A DNA stretch of 64,000 nucleotides from Bradyrhizobium semiaridum (GCF_020329505.1 NZ_JAGKJJ010000001.1:62001-126000); one strand, 5' to 3'; counted from the stretch's first letter, positions 7,656-15,948 are shown. Numbers and translations are program-made. The notes: generated from the letters alone by a model not told the origin.

Positions 7656-10184
7656 ATGATCATACACGAACCCGCGTCGCATCTCAACTGTTGCGCGCCG
7701 CTACACCGTATTGCCCTGCGCGCGTTCGATAGTGGGACGCCATCCCCTCACCTCGCCGACCCTCTCGCGGGGCTGAAAGCCCTTCCGCAATGGGTGCTGT
7801 GGCGACTTGAGCAATACGATGGTGAACCGAAACCGCGCAAAATCCCATACGATCCGAAGACGCTTCAACGCGCCGACACGACCAATCCGACCACATGGGC
7901 GAGTTTCGAAACCGCAACAGCGATCGCAACCATCAATCCGGAATTCCGCATCGGTTTCGTCTTCACCTTGAATGATCCGTATATTTTTGTTGACTTAGAT
8001 GGCTGCCGCGATCCGGACACCGGAGAATACAACGATGAAGCAACGCATATTTGCACACGCCTATTTCCGGGCGTAGCGGCAGAGGTTAGCCAATCAGGCA
8101 CTGGTCTGCACCTGATCATGAGAGGCGACAAGACGCAATTCGGCAATCGTCGCAACAAATGGGGGGGCCGATTTGAATTTTATCAGAACAACCGGTTCGT
8201 CGCGATTGCCGGCAACGAATGGGTTGGCAACTCCGACTTAGAGCAGACAGCATCACTGCAAACCTTTCTGCCCGTTCGCGAACACGACCGCGACAATCAG
8301 GAAATCGAGTCCATCCGCGACCCACGATGGTCCGGACCGGAAGATGATCAGGAATTATTGGCCCGCATGTTTGCATCCGATGATAAACTTTCATCCGAGC
8401 GGATTGCCGAGTTGAACGACGCGATCATGCGTGATCCGAGCAACTTTGTCGCGAAAGCCCAATTCGACATCTTAAGCCGCCGCGTTCCGTTTGCCGCGCT
8501 ATGGAGCGGCGATGCAACGACACTAAACCAGTTCTATCCATCGTCGGCAGGAAAGCCATTCGACCACAGCGCAGCGGATTTAGCGCTGATGAACAAGTTG
8601 GCGTTCTGGACCGGCAAAGATCATGTGCGAATGCTCCGGCTTTTCAGCATGTCCGCATTGGGGAAACGCGACAAATGGTGCAATCGGGCATACTATCGCA
8701 ACAGAACAGCTAGCAGCAGCAACGTGGCATGTCGCGACGTATATCGCGGCACCAATCAGGAGCGACGCGACAAGCAACGCAAAGAAAACGAACGCATCGG
8801 CGAACAACTTGAATTCGACATCACGACAAGGCTGATCACGCTCGATGAAATGATCAATGATTTCTATTTCGTTAGCGGCGTCGGTGCGTCGGGCGGCGTG
8901 GCGAACGCAAAGACGCTGAACGTTCTATCTGTTGCGGTTGCGCGCAACGAATACGCGCCATCAAAGCATCCGGTTGAATACACGGACAAGCGAACAGGCG
9001 AAACGAAAACGAAACTCGTTCCTGCGTTTGAGCAGTGGCTACCGCACGAAAAGCGGAAGCGCGTCGATAGCGTTACATGGAAGCCGGAGGGCGGCCCGAT
9101 TTGCGACGTTCCGGAAAAGGTTGGTCTAAGCGGATTCAACACGTGGCGCGGACTGATCAAACCAACGTGGCATGATCATTTCATCAACGACGATCAACTG
9201 CGCGAAAGATGGTTGACCAAATGGCGAGAACACCTCGCCTATCTTGTCCCGATCGAAACCGAACGGGACCTGTTTGAGCGCTGGCTTGCGCACATTTTGC
9301 AGCACCCCGGCGAGAAAGTCGAAACCGCATGGTGCTTCGTTGCTAACATGACCGGCATTGGTCGCAATTGGCTTGGTAGCGTTCTCTCGCGGGTGGTGCG
9401 CGGCTACGTGCTGAACAATGCGATCTTAGACGTTGTTCTAGACGGCAACTTTAACGGTCGAATGTCGCGCAAGCTGCTGATGATCGTGGATGAAGCCAAA
9501 GCGGGAATGCGCGGCCCAAACACATGGGCGCTGTCCGAAAAGCTGAAGACGATGGTCAATCCTGACTTTCGCGAGATCAACGAGAAACATGGATTGGAAT
9601 GGGTGGAACACAACGCGATGCGTTGGCTTGTGTTTTCGAACAATTGGGACGCGCTTCCAATTGAGCGCGACGACCGACGATGGAACATTGTCGAAAATCC
9701 GACGAAACCGCAATCAACCGCATATTACAAGGATATCTATGACCTAGTGCGGCGCGATGAATTCATTGCGGCGGTATGGGCGCATTTGTCTACACGATCA
9801 CTCGCAGGCTTCAACGTCGGCGACCGCTCGATAAGCAATGCCGCGCGTGAAAGGATGCTCAACAGCGTTTCGACCGACCTTGAACAGGCGCTAAAGGAAT
9901 TCAAAGACCAATGCAGCGCGCAAGTGGTCGATTACATCGCTATCGAAAACTTTCTCAGGCAACGCGCACCCGGTGAACAACTCAATAGAGCCGCGATCCG
10001 ACGCAACTTGATGAAGCTTGATATGATCTATCTCGATAAACGCATTGGCACCGGCAATGACAAAAGGCGCATGGTCATCGTTCGCGACCTGAAACCCGCC
10101 GATGTTTACGACAACCCGGCCCGCTGGCTGGCGCTCGCAACTCACAATGCAGCAGCAACCTTTTTCAACCCACCATCTGAATAG
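7656..10184 (+). CDS. PrimPol-like / DUF5906 helicase replication protein
   Basis: 842-aa probable replication protein. Residues about 35-200 resemble a primase-polymerase (AEP) domain, with FVDLDG giving the metal-binding pair Asp113/Asp115 and SGTGLH giving His152. A middle region with FWTGKDHVRMLRLFSMSALG (about 317-336) resembles the helix-bundle part of phage NrS-1-type polymerases. Residues about 550-690 form an SF3-like ATPase (DUF5906) with Walker B LLMIVDEA (607-614), a sensor-like WLVFSNN and a candidate arginine finger RDDRRW. The Walker A equivalent TGIGRNWLGS (566-575) has Arg570 where Lys is usual. It likely initiates element replication at the inverted repeat just downstream. 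Family assignment is by motif only. Confidence 0.78.
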   Translation: MIIHEPASHLNCCAPLHRIALRAFDSGTPSPHLADPLAGLKALPQWVLWRLEQYDGEPKPRKIPYDPKTLQRADTTNPTTWASFETATAIATINPEFRIGFVFTLNDPYIFVDLDGCRDPDTGEYNDEATHICTRLFPGVAAEVSQSGTGLHLIMRGDKTQFGNRRNKWGGRFEFYQNNRFVAIAGNEWVGNSDLEQTASLQTFLPVREHDRDNQEIESIRDPRWSGPEDDQELLARMFASDDKLSSERIAELNDAIMRDPSNFVAKAQFDILSRRVPFAALWSGDATTLNQFYPSSAGKPFDHSAADLALMNKLAFWTGKDHVRMLRLFSMSALGKRDKWCNRAYYRNRTASSSNVACRDVYRGTNQERRDKQRKENERIGEQLEFDITTRLITLDEMINDFYFVSGVGASGGVANAKTLNVLSVAVARNEYAPSKHPVEYTDKRTGETKTKLVPAFEQWLPHEKRKRVDSVTWKPEGGPICDVPEKVGLSGFNTWRGLIKPTWHDHFINDDQLRERWLTKWREHLAYLVPIETERDLFERWLAHILQHPGEKVETAWCFVANMTGIGRNWLGSVLSRVVRGYVLNNAILDVVLDGNFNGRMSRKLLMIVDEAKAGMRGPNTWALSEKLKTMVNPDFREINEKHGLEWVEHNAMRWLVFSNNWDALPIERDDRRWNIVENPTKPQSTAYYKDIYDLVRRDEFIAAVWAHLSTRSLAGFNVGDRSISNAARERMLNSVSTDLEQALKEFKDQCSAQVVDYIAIENFLRQRAPGEQLNRAAIRRNLMKLDMIYLDKRIGTGNDKRRMVIVRDLKPADVYDNPARWLALATHNAAATFFNPPSE

Positions 10185-10235
10185 TCACCAAGCCCGGTCA
10201 CAGTGGCGGCGTCCATAATTTTCGCCTTCCCTCTT

Positions 10236-10334
10236 TCTGGACAGCTTGGGCAGCCTCTCTACTCCCCTACAAATAAATACATCAGACATGTTTTACGGCG
10301 TAGGGGAATAGGAGACCTGCCCAAGCTGTCCAGA
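10236..10334. repeat. Long inverted repeat, candidate replication origin
   Basis: Arms 10236-10270 and 10300-10334 are 35 nt each. The outer 18 bp pair perfectly (TCTGGACAGCTTGGGCAG against its complement), the next five are mismatched, and the inner 12 pair with one mismatch. The 29-nt centre is AT-rich (AAATAAATACATC...). It begins 51 bp after the PrimPol stop. Size, AT-rich loop and position suggest an origin or primase recognition structure. A large terminator is possible, but there is no T-tract after the right arm. Confidence 0.75.
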
Positions 10335-10686
10335 ATCGGCATGGGCGGAGAAACCCTCCGCCAGTCTTCGTTGAAATTGCTGCGAACATCGGCGCGCGTA
10401 TCGCTGACTAACCAGTTTCATTCACCGGTCGCGCCTGCTCAACGCGCATCGCGACGGTGATTGCGTTCATCGTCGCGATGGTCAAGTGATGATCGCGCAG
10501 CATTACTTGCCGTGTTCGGCGCAATACTAGTCGCGTCACTGGTAAAGCGATGATAATCCTGTGAATACAAGTAAATACAGTAATATAGCGATGATTATCG
10601 CGTTGAACGATTTGCGCGAAGCACCTACACGTCAAACGATCACTGAGCCGATCACCGGCCCGGATCAACGCGTCAAAGGATCACCG
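10335..10686. promoter_or_regulatory. Non-coding region after the inverted repeat with short repeats
   Basis: No convincing gene. It contains a 7-bp hairpin (GGCGGAG 10344-10350 / CTCCGCC 10356-10362), the word GCGATGAT at 10547 and 10588, a small palindrome GCGATGATTATCGC (10588-10601), and an AT-rich stretch around 10556-10590. This could be an origin-plus-promoter region for the operon starting at 10687. The frame of the next gene is open back to a GTG at 10561, but the repeats and low codon bias there argue against coding. Confidence 0.4.
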
Positions 10687-11475
10687 ATGCCTCTCCAAGC
10701 CAACATGCAGGACACACCGCACGGTCGCATGTCCGTGGTCGTAAGCACCGAAACTGGAGCTTCCGCGCGGGCGTTCTATCGGAACGACTTTCCACCGGAG
10801 CTTTCCAAGCCCATCGCGACGTTGATGGCCGCCAACGAGGGCTTCAACGGCATCGTGAACAACAACGCGAACACGTTGCTTCCAACTGTGGTGGATCAGC
10901 ACAATCGAGTGGCCGTGGTGAATACGCTCCGTGCGCCGTTTGGAGCAACGCAGGCGGCTCTAATCACCTATGGACAGGTGACAGCCAAGGCACAGATTGA
11001 GGCTATGAGCGTCACCCCCGCGAACGCTTCGAACCAGCCGATCCGAAATCGCGCTGTGCTAGCCTTCGACAACGCCAACATGCCCGACAAGGCGAGAATG
11101 CTCATGGAGGCATCTTTCCAGCAGCTTGCGGGCCTCGTCGAAGCAGGATGTTTCGACAACATCCCAGGCACGGCCAACCCCCTCCCCGATGACCTCGTTG
11201 CTCTCGGGAAAGACCGGTACATGCTTTTCAATCACGCCGCCAAGACCGGAATGGCCGCCGATCATCCCTTGAAACCTACAGCCGACAACCCCGCACAATT
11301 CGGCGTGGACGAAGCAGCCGTGCTTGCCGATGCACAAACGGGCCTCGATAATCTAAAGGCGCGTTCACGTCATTTCGCCAACGGTTCGCAACTGTTGCGC
11401 GATGTCATCACGGCCGTCAGCGTGGCTTGCAGCGTGAACACCAACGACGCGTTCGCTTTGCTCACTGGCAACTAA
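10687..11475 (+). CDS. Element protein of unknown function (262 aa)
   Basis: Starts MPLQANMQDTPHGRMSVVVS with AAAGGA about 7 bases before the ATG. The composition is soluble and Asn/Ala rich, with no signal peptide, membrane segment or recognised motif. It is the first gene of a dense co-directional run to 13154. By position it could be a replication accessory or capsid-remodelling protein, but nothing in the sequence shows either. An earlier GTG at 10561 would add 42 unconvincing residues. Confidence 0.65.
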   Translation: MPLQANMQDTPHGRMSVVVSTETGASARAFYRNDFPPELSKPIATLMAANEGFNGIVNNNANTLLPTVVDQHNRVAVVNTLRAPFGATQAALITYGQVTAKAQIEAMSVTPANASNQPIRNRAVLAFDNANMPDKARMLMEASFQQLAGLVEAGCFDNIPGTANPLPDDLVALGKDRYMLFNHAAKTGMAADHPLKPTADNPAQFGVDEAAVLADAQTGLDNLKARSRHFANGSQLLRDVITAVSVACSVNTNDAFALLTGN

Positions 11476-11481
11476 TCCACG

Positions 11482-11715
11482 ATGCGAAGGCTAGGACCAA
11501 CATTGCCATCGTCCGTAACGCTACGGACGGGGCACTACATAGAAGCCGGAGAATTGCGCCAAGCACTGCGATGCTCGCGCTCAGTGCTCTGGCATTGGTC
11601 GGAACGTTATGGCTTTCCAAAAGCTACGATGCAGCATGGCCGCACCACACTAACCGATCGCGCGGCGGTTGCCGCGTGGCTTCATAAATTCAATGTGCCG
11701 ACACGGTGGATTTGA
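11482..11715 (+). CDS. Small helix-turn-helix-like protein (77 aa)
   Basis: Begins 6 bp after the preceding stop. The sequence YIEAGELRQALRCSRSVLWH followed by WSERYGFPKATMQHGRTTL and an AAVAAWLHKF helix has the layout of an AlpA/MerR-type DNA-binding domain with a wing, so it is probably a second small DNA-binding protein of the element. Its stop codon overlaps the next start (TGATG), giving translational coupling. A regulatory role is inferred from fold resemblance only. Confidence 0.6.
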   Translation: MRRLGPTLPSSVTLRTGHYIEAGELRQALRCSRSVLWHWSERYGFPKATMQHGRTTLTDRAAVAAWLHKFNVPTRWI

Positions 11716-12149
11716 TGACCACACCGCCCAACCTCTCCGTTATTCACGGTAAATCAACGGTCGCGAAAGACGAACGGGGCCGCTTCGTATCCGGCCCAGC
11801 CAACACCGGGAGGCCGGTTGGTTCTCGAAACAAGCAATCCGCTGAGTTGATGAAAATCGTTCGCGCGATGGGCAATCGCGCTGCTGCCAACCTATCCGAT
11901 GCTTTGGACGCTAAAGAGCAGTGGGCAACAACCTTGGTGCTTCGCTATTGCCTCCCGAGCGCGCGCACGCAGGAAATGCATGGCGCGGACCCGGAAGACA
12001 TCAAGGAAGCGTTCATTGCGGGCGACATTTCAGCGGATGAAATGAAAGCGATCGCAACCGCAATCGAGAAACTGAAATCAGTTGCAGACATCGACGACCT
12101 ACGCAATCGCTTGAGCGAATTGGAGCAACTGCTCAATGCCGGTAAGTGA
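11715..12149 (+). CDS. DUF5681-like small protein (144 aa)
   Basis: The N-terminus contains GRFVSGPANTGRPVGSRNK, the GRPxGSRNK signature of DUF5681-type proteins found in phages and mobile elements, sometimes beside terminase genes. The rest is helical, ending in a likely coiled coil (about residues 105-140, SVADIDDLRNRLSELEQLL). ATG at 11715 overlaps the previous stop and is preferred over the GTG at 11706. The next gene starts inside its 3' end. A small-terminase-like or DNA-binding role is possible but unproven. Confidence 0.6.
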   Translation: MTTPPNLSVIHGKSTVAKDERGRFVSGPANTGRPVGSRNKQSAELMKIVRAMGNRAAANLSDALDAKEQWATTLVLRYCLPSARTQEMHGADPEDIKEAFIAGDISADEMKAIATAIEKLKSVADIDDLRNRLSELEQLLNAGK

Positions 12150-12483
12150 TCGCGATCGCAACAGGCTAGCCGCACTTGTTGCGATCGTGAAGCCTGCCAA
12201 TTCGCTTGCTGCACGACTGGACGCGATAACCGATGAACAACGCGCTTACTACGCTACATGGGAAGCACGTTATGAGCGATGGATTGAGTGGTGCAAAGCG
12301 CAGCACGACGACGAAATCGAAGTTGATGCACGTCCATATGCTCGCATGCTTGAACACGATACGTCACCGCGATTACACCGCGACGTAGAAGCCGCACTTT
12401 TCGACGAAACACCAAAGATACTATTGAGCGACACGGAAGAAACCGCTGCCCGAAAGTGGATGGATCAATTGCAATGCACATAG
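12136..12483 (+). CDS. Element protein of unknown function (115 aa)
   Basis: Starts MPVSDRDRNRLAALVAIVKP, 14 bp before the end of the upstream gene, and its own 3' end overlaps the next gene. It is acidic and helical, rich in Trp and Glu (YYATWEARYERWIEWCKAQH), with no membrane segment. No family recognised. The nested overlaps show it belongs to the same translationally coupled operon. Confidence 0.6.
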   Translation: MPVSDRDRNRLAALVAIVKPANSLAARLDAITDEQRAYYATWEARYERWIEWCKAQHDDEIEVDARPYARMLEHDTSPRLHRDVEAALFDETPKILLSDTEETAARKWMDQLQCT

Positions 12484-12932
12484 ACAGTTCAGCGCTTCGC
12501 GATGTGCGCCTCTATAAAGTTTTTCACCCCGCACCGATGATCTACTCGTTCAATCGCGACGGCTTGATACATTTTGCGAGTGCGACGGAATACGATCGCA
12601 AGGAAGGCAAATACGCGTCCAACAACAACCGCGTCATCAGGAAATGCGACGCGCTTCATTTGGACGAACACCAGCGCGAACCGGCACTTGAAGTGCAGTG
12701 GTTTGCCGCGAGTGAACAACCCGATCTCTCGATTAACGGCGAAACGCTGCTGCGCATCATAAATCAGCGCGTGTTGACCACGCCGGATCACTCGTTTGAA
12801 GCGCCGAAGGACTTGCTGCTGTTCTTCGAGAAACACACCAACTCGCTCAACAACGCTGAGCGAGTGTTCAATAGCTATGTTGATCAACTAGTGACGCGCT
12901 TTCCGGACAAGTGCCATCACCGGCGCAAATAG
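12474..12932 (+). CDS. Element protein of unknown function (152 aa)
   Basis: ATG at 12474 (MHIDSSALRDVRLYKVFHPA) overlaps the end of the upstream gene; an in-frame ATG at 12456 is also possible. Mixed alpha/beta composition with a conserved-looking VFHPAPMIYSFNRDGLIHF stretch and a basic C-terminus (CHHRRK). No motif recognised, no membrane segment. Last of the overlapping genes before a small separate ORF. Confidence 0.55.
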   Translation: MHIDSSALRDVRLYKVFHPAPMIYSFNRDGLIHFASATEYDRKEGKYASNNNRVIRKCDALHLDEHQREPALEVQWFAASEQPDLSINGETLLRIINQRVLTTPDHSFEAPKDLLLFFEKHTNSLNNAERVFNSYVDQLVTRFPDKCHHRRK

Positions 12933-12989
12933 ATCGGCCAATCGGACAGGCCGTGTTTCATCGTCCGAACAACAGAAGGCAACTTACCC

Positions 12990-13154
12990 ATGGCAACGAA
13001 ACTGCTTAGCCACAATGACGACCGGGAAGCCGGTAAATCGCATCTCGAATACATGCGCGAACTGCTGTCGAAGCACGGCGACGAAGCCAAAATCGATCTG
13101 CATGCCGGCCACATGCGATCCCTGCTCGCGTTCGCGTCTCCCGACAAACGTTGA
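12990..13154 (+). CDS. Small element protein (54 aa)
   Basis: Starts MATKLLSHNDDREAGKSHLE with AGAAGG about 10 bases before the ATG. A charged, helical, His-containing peptide (HGDEAKIDLHAGHMR) with no membrane segment. No family recognised. It lies 57 bp after the previous gene and is followed by a perfect 15-bp hairpin that probably ends the operon. Confidence 0.5.
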   Translation: MATKLLSHNDDREAGKSHLEYMRELLSKHGDEAKIDLHAGHMRSLLAFASPDKR

Positions 13155-13198
13155 ATGGCCCGGCAAAGGTTTGGTCGCTTCTCCATTGCCGGTTCATG

Positions 13199-13237
13199 CC
13201 CGGGGCGCGCTGTCGGATGTACACAGCGCGCCCCGGG
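13199..13237 (+). terminator. Perfect 15-bp GC-rich hairpin ending the small-gene operon
   Basis: Arms 13199-13213 and 13223-13237 are exact reverse complements (CCCGGGGCGCGCTGT) with a 9-nt loop. The 3' flank GTTTGTCTT is only moderately T-rich, so it may be an imperfect intrinsic terminator or a processing or stability hairpin. Confidence 0.65.
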
Positions 13238-13315
13238 GTTTGTCTTGAATAGCGGACGCGCCCTCCTCCCGGAGCGTTGCCGCCGCTCATGAAATTCGTC
13301 CACTCACCAAATTGA

Positions 13316-13486
13316 TTAGCCATGCAGGCCATCGGGATAGCGCTTGGAGCCTCGACGAGGGGCGGACACCTCGTCCCAGTTTTGGCTCGGAATGGGGCAG
13401 GAATTGAAGTCGCCCACGAGAACGATTGAGAGCAATGACGTGATTTGGCCCGCTCGTGCTGAAGGGCGCTCAGATGATCGCCGTTA
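13316..13486 (-). pseudogene. Remnant of an endonuclease/exonuclease/phosphatase-family protein
   Basis: On the minus strand a 57-codon stop-to-stop frame reads ...ITSLLSIVLVGDFNSCPIP..., matching the (V/I)GDFNxxP motif that supplies metal and phosphate ligands in EEP nucleases. There is no suitable start and the rest of the domain is absent, so this is a decayed fragment. It is the only recognisable content of the 490-bp stretch between 13155 and 13646. The call rests on one motif and could be chance. Confidence 0.35.
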
Positions 13487-13646
13487 TCTTAATCGCAGGC
13501 AATCAGATCGATGCTGGTGATAGAAGGATCGGGCACCGCTCGGCCCCGAGACGTCGTTAGCTGAAAGTGGCGTTTGTTCAAATCGAACATTTACGATAGA
13601 TAGCGCAGGAATTGTACTTTTGCGGGTGCTTGGCCGGGGGGAGTAA

Positions 13647-14036
13647 ATGTGGGATTTGGCGTTTCCGGGGACTGTCATGGTGCTGAAGCTTCTATTCAAG
13701 CTTTTTATCGAACAGCAAGTAAAGCCTGTAGATGTTGCTAAGGCAATATTGGCGTTCCCTATCGATATCGCTTTCCTATCTTTCTCTTTCGGAGCTGCCA
13801 TCCTCTACGCAAAGCCTCCGTCAACGATTCACACTGGAACCGTCAGGGAAATGTTCGTCGTTCTACTGCTCTCGATCATGGTCCTTATGCTCTGCACCGT
13901 TCTAGCCAAAAAATCAGATATGGCTTTCACGCTGAATAAGTTCGCTATGATGTTCCTGTTGGTAATTCTTGCCTATGTCGTTTCGATCGTTGCCGTCTGG
14001 GGCGCGCTGAACGTTGGAGCCATCCAGTGGACTTGA
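13647..14036 (+). CDS. Small multi-pass membrane protein paired with TIR-like gene (129 aa)
   Basis: Starts MWDLAFPGTVMVLKLLFKLF after a GGGGGAG ribosome-binding site. Three hydrophobic segments are visible (about residues 33-54, 69-87 and 99-121), so it is an inner-membrane protein. It overlaps the next gene by 10 bp, which also starts with a membrane anchor; the two therefore probably form one membrane complex. No family recognised. Its position in the cargo zone, next to an effector-like domain, suggests an immunity or sensing partner. Confidence 0.65.
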   Translation: MWDLAFPGTVMVLKLLFKLFIEQQVKPVDVAKAILAFPIDIAFLSFSFGAAILYAKPPSTIHTGTVREMFVVLLLSIMVLMLCTVLAKKSDMAFTLNKFAMMFLLVILAYVVSIVAVWGALNVGAIQWT

Positions 14037-14773
14037 CTGTCACGAACAACCAGTTCTGGTTTATGTTGATCGGTTCGGCGCTTTTCATGCTGATCATGGT
14101 CTTAATACTCGCCGCTATGACTTGGATAGTATCTAAAAATAAGGAGTCACGGTACGCGGCTGAGTATCAGCGAGCGGTACTCTCCTCAATGAGAGAGTCC
14201 TACGAGCCTCAAATTGCGAAGCTGAATAGAGAAATGACGGCGACGCCCGAGCGATGGCGCGATGCAAACCATCTGCTGATTGCTGCGCAGAATGCAAAGT
14301 CCCAGGATTCCGCTGAGCGGTTGCAGCCGCCGAACGAGTTTCTCCGCTCATTCAATTTGGGCACACGGGACCTTGTCATGGACGACACGTTGATATTCGT
14401 CTTGACGCCGTTTGCAGAAGAAGAGCGAGATGCTTTCGATACCATCAAGGATGTTTGCACTAATGCCGGATTTCGGTGCCTTCGAGGCGACGAAGATAAT
14501 GCCACCGGTGACATTCTCGGCCACATCGTTCGTCTCATGGTTAAGGCTAGGATCGTGATCGCGAACGTGGAAACGCGAAATCCGAACGTCTTCTACGAAC
14601 TCGGAATTGCCCACGCATTAGGAAAGCAGACTATTCTCATTTCGCGATCGTTAGATGCCGTGCCGTTTGATGTGCAGACGCGGCGGATTTTAAGGTGGCA
14701 AAACACGCCAGATCTAAGGGATAGCCTGAAGGACGCCTTGCTCCGAACTGTCGCAGCCACGCCGTTGGGTTAG
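14027..14773 (+). CDS. Membrane-anchored TIR / nucleoside-deoxyribosyltransferase-like protein
   Basis: A 248-aa protein beginning at a GTG that overlaps the upstream stop region. Residues 11-35 are a transmembrane helix, 40-100 are charged and possibly coiled, and 120-245 form a flavodoxin-like domain. The domain has FVLTPFAEEE (124-133), ARIVIANV (174-181) and NPNVFYELGIAHALGK (185-200). The NPNVFYELG element with Glu191 is the pattern of nucleoside 2-deoxyribosyltransferase-like and TIR-like domains, where this Glu is catalytic; many such proteins are nucleotide- or NAD-cleaving anti-phage effectors. Activity here is inferred, not shown. An ATG at 14063 would remove part of the anchor. Confidence 0.7.
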   Translation: MDLTVTNNQFWFMLIGSALFMLIMVLILAAMTWIVSKNKESRYAAEYQRAVLSSMRESYEPQIAKLNREMTATPERWRDANHLLIAAQNAKSQDSAERLQPPNEFLRSFNLGTRDLVMDDTLIFVLTPFAEEERDAFDTIKDVCTNAGFRCLRGDEDNATGDILGHIVRLMVKARIVIANVETRNPNVFYELGIAHALGKQTILISRSLDAVPFDVQTRRILRWQNTPDLRDSLKDALLRTVAATPLG

Positions 14774-14824
14774 GCCAAGGGTAGGACGACTATAACATGG
14801 CATCTGAATGGGCAATGAAGCGGG

Positions 14825-15811
14825 ATGCGCTGGGAAATGGTAGAAGTAGCCAAAGCGGAAGCCGTCAAGGTCGAGGAAATAAAGCGTCGGCAGACGATGC
14901 TGTTCGAGGCGTTTGGCCATGAAGGCGTGTACGGCGGCAAGTATTTCGCGCCCGTTGTCGATAAAGAAGAAGAAATCGGAGCGGTATTCAACAGCACTTA
15001 TCGTGGCTCCCGCATCCTGACGGACTGCTTTCTGGACTTTTTCGGCCAGACGCTGTTGGAGCAAATCGAGCTGAATAACGAGAAGGGTTGGCCGCAGGCC
15101 GAAGCGAATTACGCGACGTGCGTGCTGATGTACCTAACCATTTTCCGGAGCGTGCGCGCTTCGGATGTTTGCGCCAGTAACGCCTACCCGTTGCAGGGCT
15201 ATATCATTCAGCGTAGCATCAAAGATCAGACGTTCATCCTCTGTGCCGCTGCGAACAATATGGCAGATTTCGCAACCCTGTTCGGATGGAAGGGTTTGCC
15301 AGATGATAAGCCTTGGACGGACGAGGACAATAAGACGGCGATCAAGAACCGCCGAACGATCGAGAACCAAATCCGTGAAAAGATCATCGGATCAAAATCC
15401 GGCCTAAAAAACGAGACAATCAAACTTCTGGTCAAAGTGGATGGGATGTTCAATACGGAGGCCCACAGGGGCCTTTTTACGCTGTTTAGCGAATCTCATA
15501 AGCTGCTCGTGGAGCACAAATTGGATGTGAGCTTGGTATCTGGCCCGAATAAGAACAGCGACCCCATGTTTGTGAACCGTGCGACGGAAACGAACTGGAT
15601 GATCCACCGGCTCGTCCCGTTCATGCGCCGCAAAGACACACCGAAAAACGAGACGTGGGACAAGAATTGGAAGTTACTCGACGATCATTTCCACTGGATG
15701 GTCGAGGGATTGGGCGCGATCGGCAAAGAAATAGCGCCTGCCTATCTCGAAATGATCGATGCCAAATTCAAATTTGACGCGAGCACCTACTACACCGAGC
15801 CCACGGGTTGA
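14825..15811 (+). CDS. Cargo protein of unknown function (328 aa)
   Basis: Starts MRWEMVEVAKAEAVKVEEIK; a second ATG at 14837 (MVEVAK...) has a CTGGGA sequence before it and may be the real start. The protein is soluble and mostly helical, with a charged N-terminal helix and a conserved-looking core (YPLQGYIIQRSIKDQTFILC). It lacks recognised catalytic motifs; I could not identify a certain HEPN RxxxxH. It follows the TIR-like gene by 51 bp on the same strand, so it may be a third component of that module or an independent cargo gene. Confidence 0.6.
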   Translation: MRWEMVEVAKAEAVKVEEIKRRQTMLFEAFGHEGVYGGKYFAPVVDKEEEIGAVFNSTYRGSRILTDCFLDFFGQTLLEQIELNNEKGWPQAEANYATCVLMYLTIFRSVRASDVCASNAYPLQGYIIQRSIKDQTFILCAAANNMADFATLFGWKGLPDDKPWTDEDNKTAIKNRRTIENQIREKIIGSKSGLKNETIKLLVKVDGMFNTEAHRGLFTLFSESHKLLVEHKLDVSLVSGPNKNSDPMFVNRATETNWMIHRLVPFMRRKDTPKNETWDKNWKLLDDHFHWMVEGLGAIGKEIAPAYLEMIDAKFKFDASTYYTEPTG

Positions 15812-15948
15812 GCCGGACTGAGCATGGACATTGGGCTCAATCCGCTACGTTTCGGAAGGCGGAAACATCATCCGCAATCTGAATTGCAACCATTCGAGAT
15901 TTTTCACCGCTCACCAGCACTACTGACCATTTGGCGTGAAAACTTAGC

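Noticed and set aside
10561..10686. GTG at 10561 as the start of the 10687 gene
   Set aside because: The added residues are compositionally poor, overlap short repeats, and the ATG at 10687 has a better ribosome-binding site.
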